DNA of 7,945 nt, from NCBI GenBank assembly GCA_025457725.1, contig JALOTU010000082.1:1-7945 (forward strand), given 5' to 3'. Below are positions 5,714-7,945 of the stretch, piece after piece. A program made the position numbers and the translations under genes. Below the pieces are notes generated by a model. It saw nothing but the letters and a program-made list of their open reading frames with translations, was not told the DNA's origin and made no database searches. Position 1 is the first letter of the stretch. Each line of letters starts with the position of its first letter. The stretch comes from Verrucomicrobiota bacterium. Lineage in GTDB: Bacteria > Verrucomicrobiota > Verrucomicrobiia > Limisphaerales > DSYF01.

Positions 5714-7069
5714 ATGCCCCCCGTTCTGTTTCATTCCACCAACGGACGGTCCCCCGCCGTCAACCTGCGCGAGGCCCTGCTGATCGGCCAGGCGCCGGAC
5801 TGCGGACTGTATTTCCCGAAGGTGTTCCCGCAGCTCGCCCCGGACGAGATCCGCGGGTTCGCGAACCTGCCGTATCACGAAATCGCCTTCCGCGTGCTCT
5901 CCCGCTACACGGAAGGCATTCTGTCCGACGACGTGCTGGCCGGCCTGTGCCGCGACGCCTACACCTTCGACGTGCCGCTGGAGAAGGCCTTTGATCGCGT
6001 GTATCTCATGCGGCTGGATCGCGGGCCGACGGCCTCGTTCAAGGATTTCGCCGCGCAGATGATGGGTCGGCTGATCGGACGGTTCATCCGCGAGGACGGC
6101 CGGCAGCTCACCATTCTCACCGCCACGAGCGGCGACACCGGCTCGGCGGTGGCGCACGCGTTCCACAACCTGCCCGGCATCCGCGTGATCGTGCTCTTTC
6201 CCGAGGCCGAGATCAGCAAACGCCAGCGCAAGCTCATGACCGTGCTGGCCGGCAACGTGACGGCGGTGGCGATCGACGGAAAATTCGACGACTGCCAGGC
6301 GATGGTGAAGCGCGCGTTTGCCGATCCGGCCCTGGGTTCCATCCCCCTTTCGTCGGCCAACTCGATCAACATCGGCCGGCTGCTGCCGCAGAGTGTCTAT
6401 TACTTTTATGCGGCCTCACGCGTCGCCCGGCCGGGCGAACCGATGGTGTTTTCGGTGCCCAGCGGCAATTTCGGCGACATGATGGGGGCGGTGGTGGCGA
6501 GGCGGATGGGATTGCCGATCCGCAAACTCATCGCCTCGGTCAATGACAACGACGCCTTCCCGCGGCTCCTCAACACCGGCGTCTACCAAAAGGTCGTTCC
6601 CTCCCGCAACTCGATTTCCAACGCCATGAATGTCGGGCATCCCAGCAACCTCGCGCGGCTGCTGTCGGTGTACGGCGGGCACATGGACGAGACCGGGCGC
6701 ATCCATGTGCAGCCCGATCTCGAGGCCTTGCGGCGGGATGTGTTTTCCAGCTCCGTGTCCGACGCGCAGACGCGCGAGGCGTTCCTGGAGTTTTACGACA
6801 AGTATCAGCTCCTGCTGGAACCGCATGGCGCCGTCGCGTGGCAGGGGCTCAAGGACTGGATGCAGACCGAGTCGCTCGACGGCCTGCCGGCCGTGCTGCT
6901 GGAGACCGCCGATCCGGCCAAGTTTCCCGAGTTGATCGAGCAGGCGTTTGGCTGGTCGCCGGACGCCCCGCCGGCCATGGCCGCCTTGGACGACGAGCCC
7001 GAGCATTACGAGCGCATGGGCACGGACTACGAAGCGTTCCGGAACTTCCTGATCGCGCAGCACGCCTGA
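5714..7069 (+). CDS. thrC: Threonine synthase (PLP-dependent)
   Basis: Converts O-phosphohomoserine to threonine and phosphate, the last step of threonine synthesis; a fold-type II PLP enzyme in the cytosol. Seen here, in 451 residues from ATG 5714: an N-terminal FHSTNGRSPAVNLREALLIG segment (6-25) and Y-F-P-K (33-36). G-P-T-A-S-F-K-D-F-A-A-Q-M-M (104-117) places the Schiff-base lysine at Lys110. A-T-S-G-D-T-G-S-A (137-145) and SVPSGNFGDMMGA (247-259) are the cofactor phosphate-binding and substrate loops, and SSANSINIGRLLPQSVYYF (213-231) is typical of the ThrC subgroup found in E. coli and yeast. Length fits that subgroup (about 430-510). The Shine-Dalgarno GGAG at 5702-5705 supports ATG 5714. 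A GTG at 5705 in the same frame would add three residues and give a 4-nt GTGA overlap with hom, so translation is probably coupled either way. thrB, which makes the substrate, is not in the window. The stop is followed by a short tandem duplication and a hairpin, not an obvious terminator. Confidence 0.96.
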   Translation: MPPVLFHSTNGRSPAVNLREALLIGQAPDCGLYFPKVFPQLAPDEIRGFANLPYHEIAFRVLSRYTEGILSDDVLAGLCRDAYTFDVPLEKAFDRVYLMRLDRGPTASFKDFAAQMMGRLIGRFIREDGRQLTILTATSGDTGSAVAHAFHNLPGIRVIVLFPEAEISKRQRKLMTVLAGNVTAVAIDGKFDDCQAMVKRAFADPALGSIPLSSANSINIGRLLPQSVYYFYAASRVARPGEPMVFSVPSGNFGDMMGAVVARRMGLPIRKLIASVNDNDAFPRLLNTGVYQKVVPSRNSISNAMNVGHPSNLARLLSVYGGHMDETGRIHVQPDLEALRRDVFSSSVSDAQTREAFLEFYDKYQLLLEPHGAVAWQGLKDWMQTESLDGLPAVLLETADPAKFPELIEQAFGWSPDAPPAMAALDDEPEHYERMGTDYEAFRNFLIAQHA

Positions 7070-7072
7070 GCC

Positions 7073-7101
7073 GCATTGCCAGTGTCGCATTGCCAGTTGT
7101 C
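7073..7101. repeat. Tandem duplication of about 14-15 bp
   Basis: GCATTGCCAGTGTC (7073-7086) is followed immediately by GCATTGCCAGTTGTC (7087-7101), differing by one inserted T. It lies just after the thrC stop. It looks like a recent local slippage duplication with no evident function. Confidence 0.7.
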
Positions 7102-7117
7102 ACCGGCCCCGGCTCCA

Positions 7118-7154
7118 TGCAGACTTGCGCCCGATGACATTGGGCAAGTCTGAT
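7118..7154 (+). promoter_or_regulatory. Strong predicted stem-loop with the downstream start codon in its loop
   Basis: The left arm CAGACTTGC-G-CCC (7120-7132, G7129 bulged) pairs with the right arm GGGCAAGTCTG (7142-7152), giving twelve base pairs if T7119-A7153 is counted, plus a possible G7118-T7154 wobble. The 9-nt loop GATGACATT (7133-7141) contains the ATG (7134-7136) of the Gfo/Idh/MocA gene. No T tract follows the right arm (ATCCCCCCC instead), so it is not a standard intrinsic terminator. It may modulate translation initiation of the downstream gene, act as a processing or stability site after thrC, or be incidental. Confidence 0.55.
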
Positions 7155-7945
7155 CCCCCCCTGATCCGCGTGGCCGTGCTGGGCGTCGGTTCGCTCGGAC
7201 GCCACCATGCGCGACTCTACGCGGAATTGGCGGCGGCCGGTGTCATTCAATTCGCCGGCGTGTATGACACGGACTCGTCGGTCGCCGCGCAGATCGCCCA
7301 CGAACACAAGACCCGGGCTTTCGCTTCCCTCGATGAGGCGGTGGAAGCGGCGGACGCCCTGAGCGTTGTCACCCCGACCCTCACCCATCACGAACTGGCG
7401 TCCGTGCTCCTGAAACGCAACCGCCACGTGCTCGTCGAGAAGCCCATCACCCAGACCGAAGCGCAGGCGGGGGAACTCGTGCAGTTGGCCCAGGAACGCA
7501 ACCGGGTCCTGCAGGTCGGCCACGTGGAACGGTTCAACCCGGTGTTCACCTACCTGGAATCCGTGGTCAAGGAACCGCGCTTCATCGAGACCCACCGCCT
7601 GTCCCCCTACCCGAAACGCAGCACGGATGTCGGGGTGGTGCTCGACCTCATGATCCACGACCTCGACATTGTCCTGGCGTTCGTCAAATCGCCGATCACC
7701 AGCGTGGATGCGGTGGGGGTGTCCGTGTTGAGCCAGAACGAGGACATTGCCAATGCCCGGCTGCGGTTTGCCAACGGCTGCGTGGCCAATGTGACGGTGA
7801 GCCGGGTGAATCCGGAACGCATGCGCAAGATCCGCGTGTTCAGCGCGGGCGAGGAGCCCAGTTATGTGTCCCTCGATTACGCCGAGCAGAAGGGTTACAT
7901 CTACCGGCTGGGGCGTTCGGATGAAAAGGAAAGCTCCCTGCTGAA
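7134..7945 (+). CDS. Gfo/Idh/MocA family NAD(P)-dependent oxidoreductase (3' end cut by window edge)
   Basis: This is a sugar- or nucleotide-sugar-type dehydrogenase of the Gfo/Idh/MocA superfamily; 270 codons are visible. Seen here: an N-terminal Rossmann fold with V-A-V-L-G-V-G-S-L-G-R-H-H (13-25), V-V-T-P-T-L-T-H-H-E (78-87), the conserved V-L-V-E-K-P-I (99-105, Lys103 being the family's usual catalytic or cofactor-contacting lysine), V-G-H-V-E-R-F-N-P (128-136), and D-L-M-I-H-D-L-D (171-178), whose His175 and Asp178 fit the family H-x-x-D position. Full members are about 320-370 residues, so perhaps a quarter is missing. The ATG at 7134 has no Shine-Dalgarno and lies in a hairpin loop; TTG at codon 3 is an alternative. 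The H-V-E-R-F-N motif resembles, from memory, oxidoreductases near lipid A genes (GnnA-like UDP-GlcNAc 3-dehydrogenases), but the substrate cannot be assigned. It is on the same strand as thrC, 64 bp downstream. Confidence 0.88.
   Translation, partial: MTLGKSDPPLIRVAVLGVGSLGRHHARLYAELAAAGVIQFAGVYDTDSSVAAQIAHEHKTRAFASLDEAVEAADALSVVTPTLTHHELASVLLKRNRHVLVEKPITQTEAQAGELVQLAQERNRVLQVGHVERFNPVFTYLESVVKEPRFIETHRLSPYPKRSTDVGVVLDLMIHDLDIVLAFVKSPITSVDAVGVSVLSQNEDIANARLRFANGCVANVTVSRVNPERMRKIRVFSAGEEPSYVSLDYAEQKGYIYRLGRSDEKESSLL

Noticed and set aside
7117..7137. Mini-frame M-Q-T-C-A-R whose TGA overlaps the next ATG
   Set aside because: A six-codon upstream frame with no Shine-Dalgarno is most likely a by-product of the hairpin sequence; it could be a coupling peptide but nothing supports that.
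6849..7658. Minus-strand frame of 269 codons across thrC and the Gfo/Idh/MocA gene
   Set aside because: It runs antisense through two genes with clear family motifs and across their intergenic gap; no domain was recognised.

Overview
The window looks like chromosomal housekeeping DNA from a GC-rich (by eye roughly 60-65% G+C) Gram-negative-type bacterium, most likely of the Verrucomicrobiota (Limisphaerales/Pedosphaera-like) or a close PVC relative. This placement is an inference. It rests on the single-chain glycyl-tRNA synthetase with a long charged insertion, the hom-thrC pair, a Gfo/Idh/MocA enzyme with an H-V-E-R-F-N motif, sparse Shine-Dalgarno sequences, and an intergenic cluster of CCGGTTTTC / CTGGAAAG palindromes of a kind I associate with that group from memory. 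No 16S or other decisive marker is present.

Left half, minus strand (read right to left from 4291): glyQS (glycine--tRNA ligase), then immediately a DUF2127-type membrane protein whose GTG start abuts the glyQS stop. A 309-bp non-coding gap follows, carrying tandem and palindromic repeats. Then come a CNNM/DUF21 membrane protein with a cytosolic CBS-like region and larB (first enzyme of the nickel-pincer nucleotide cofactor pathway), which runs off the left edge a few residues short of its expected end.

Right half, plus strand (from 4389): hom (homoserine dehydrogenase with a C-terminal ACT domain) and thrC (threonine synthase) are tightly coupled. They form two steps of aspartate-to-threonine synthesis; thrB, which acts between them, is not in view. 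After a 64-bp gap comes a Gfo/Idh/MocA dehydrogenase, truncated by the right edge. Its start codon sits in the loop of a strong predicted hairpin. glyQS and hom are divergent across 97 bp that must hold both promoters.

I see no mobile element, CRISPR array, tRNA/rRNA, phage gene or defence system, and nothing that amounts to a clear new biological system. The points most worth following are the start-codon hairpin at 7118-7154, the repeat cluster at 1948-2080, the eukaryote-like CNNM signature, and the general lack of ribosome-binding sites, which suggests leaderless or SD-independent translation.
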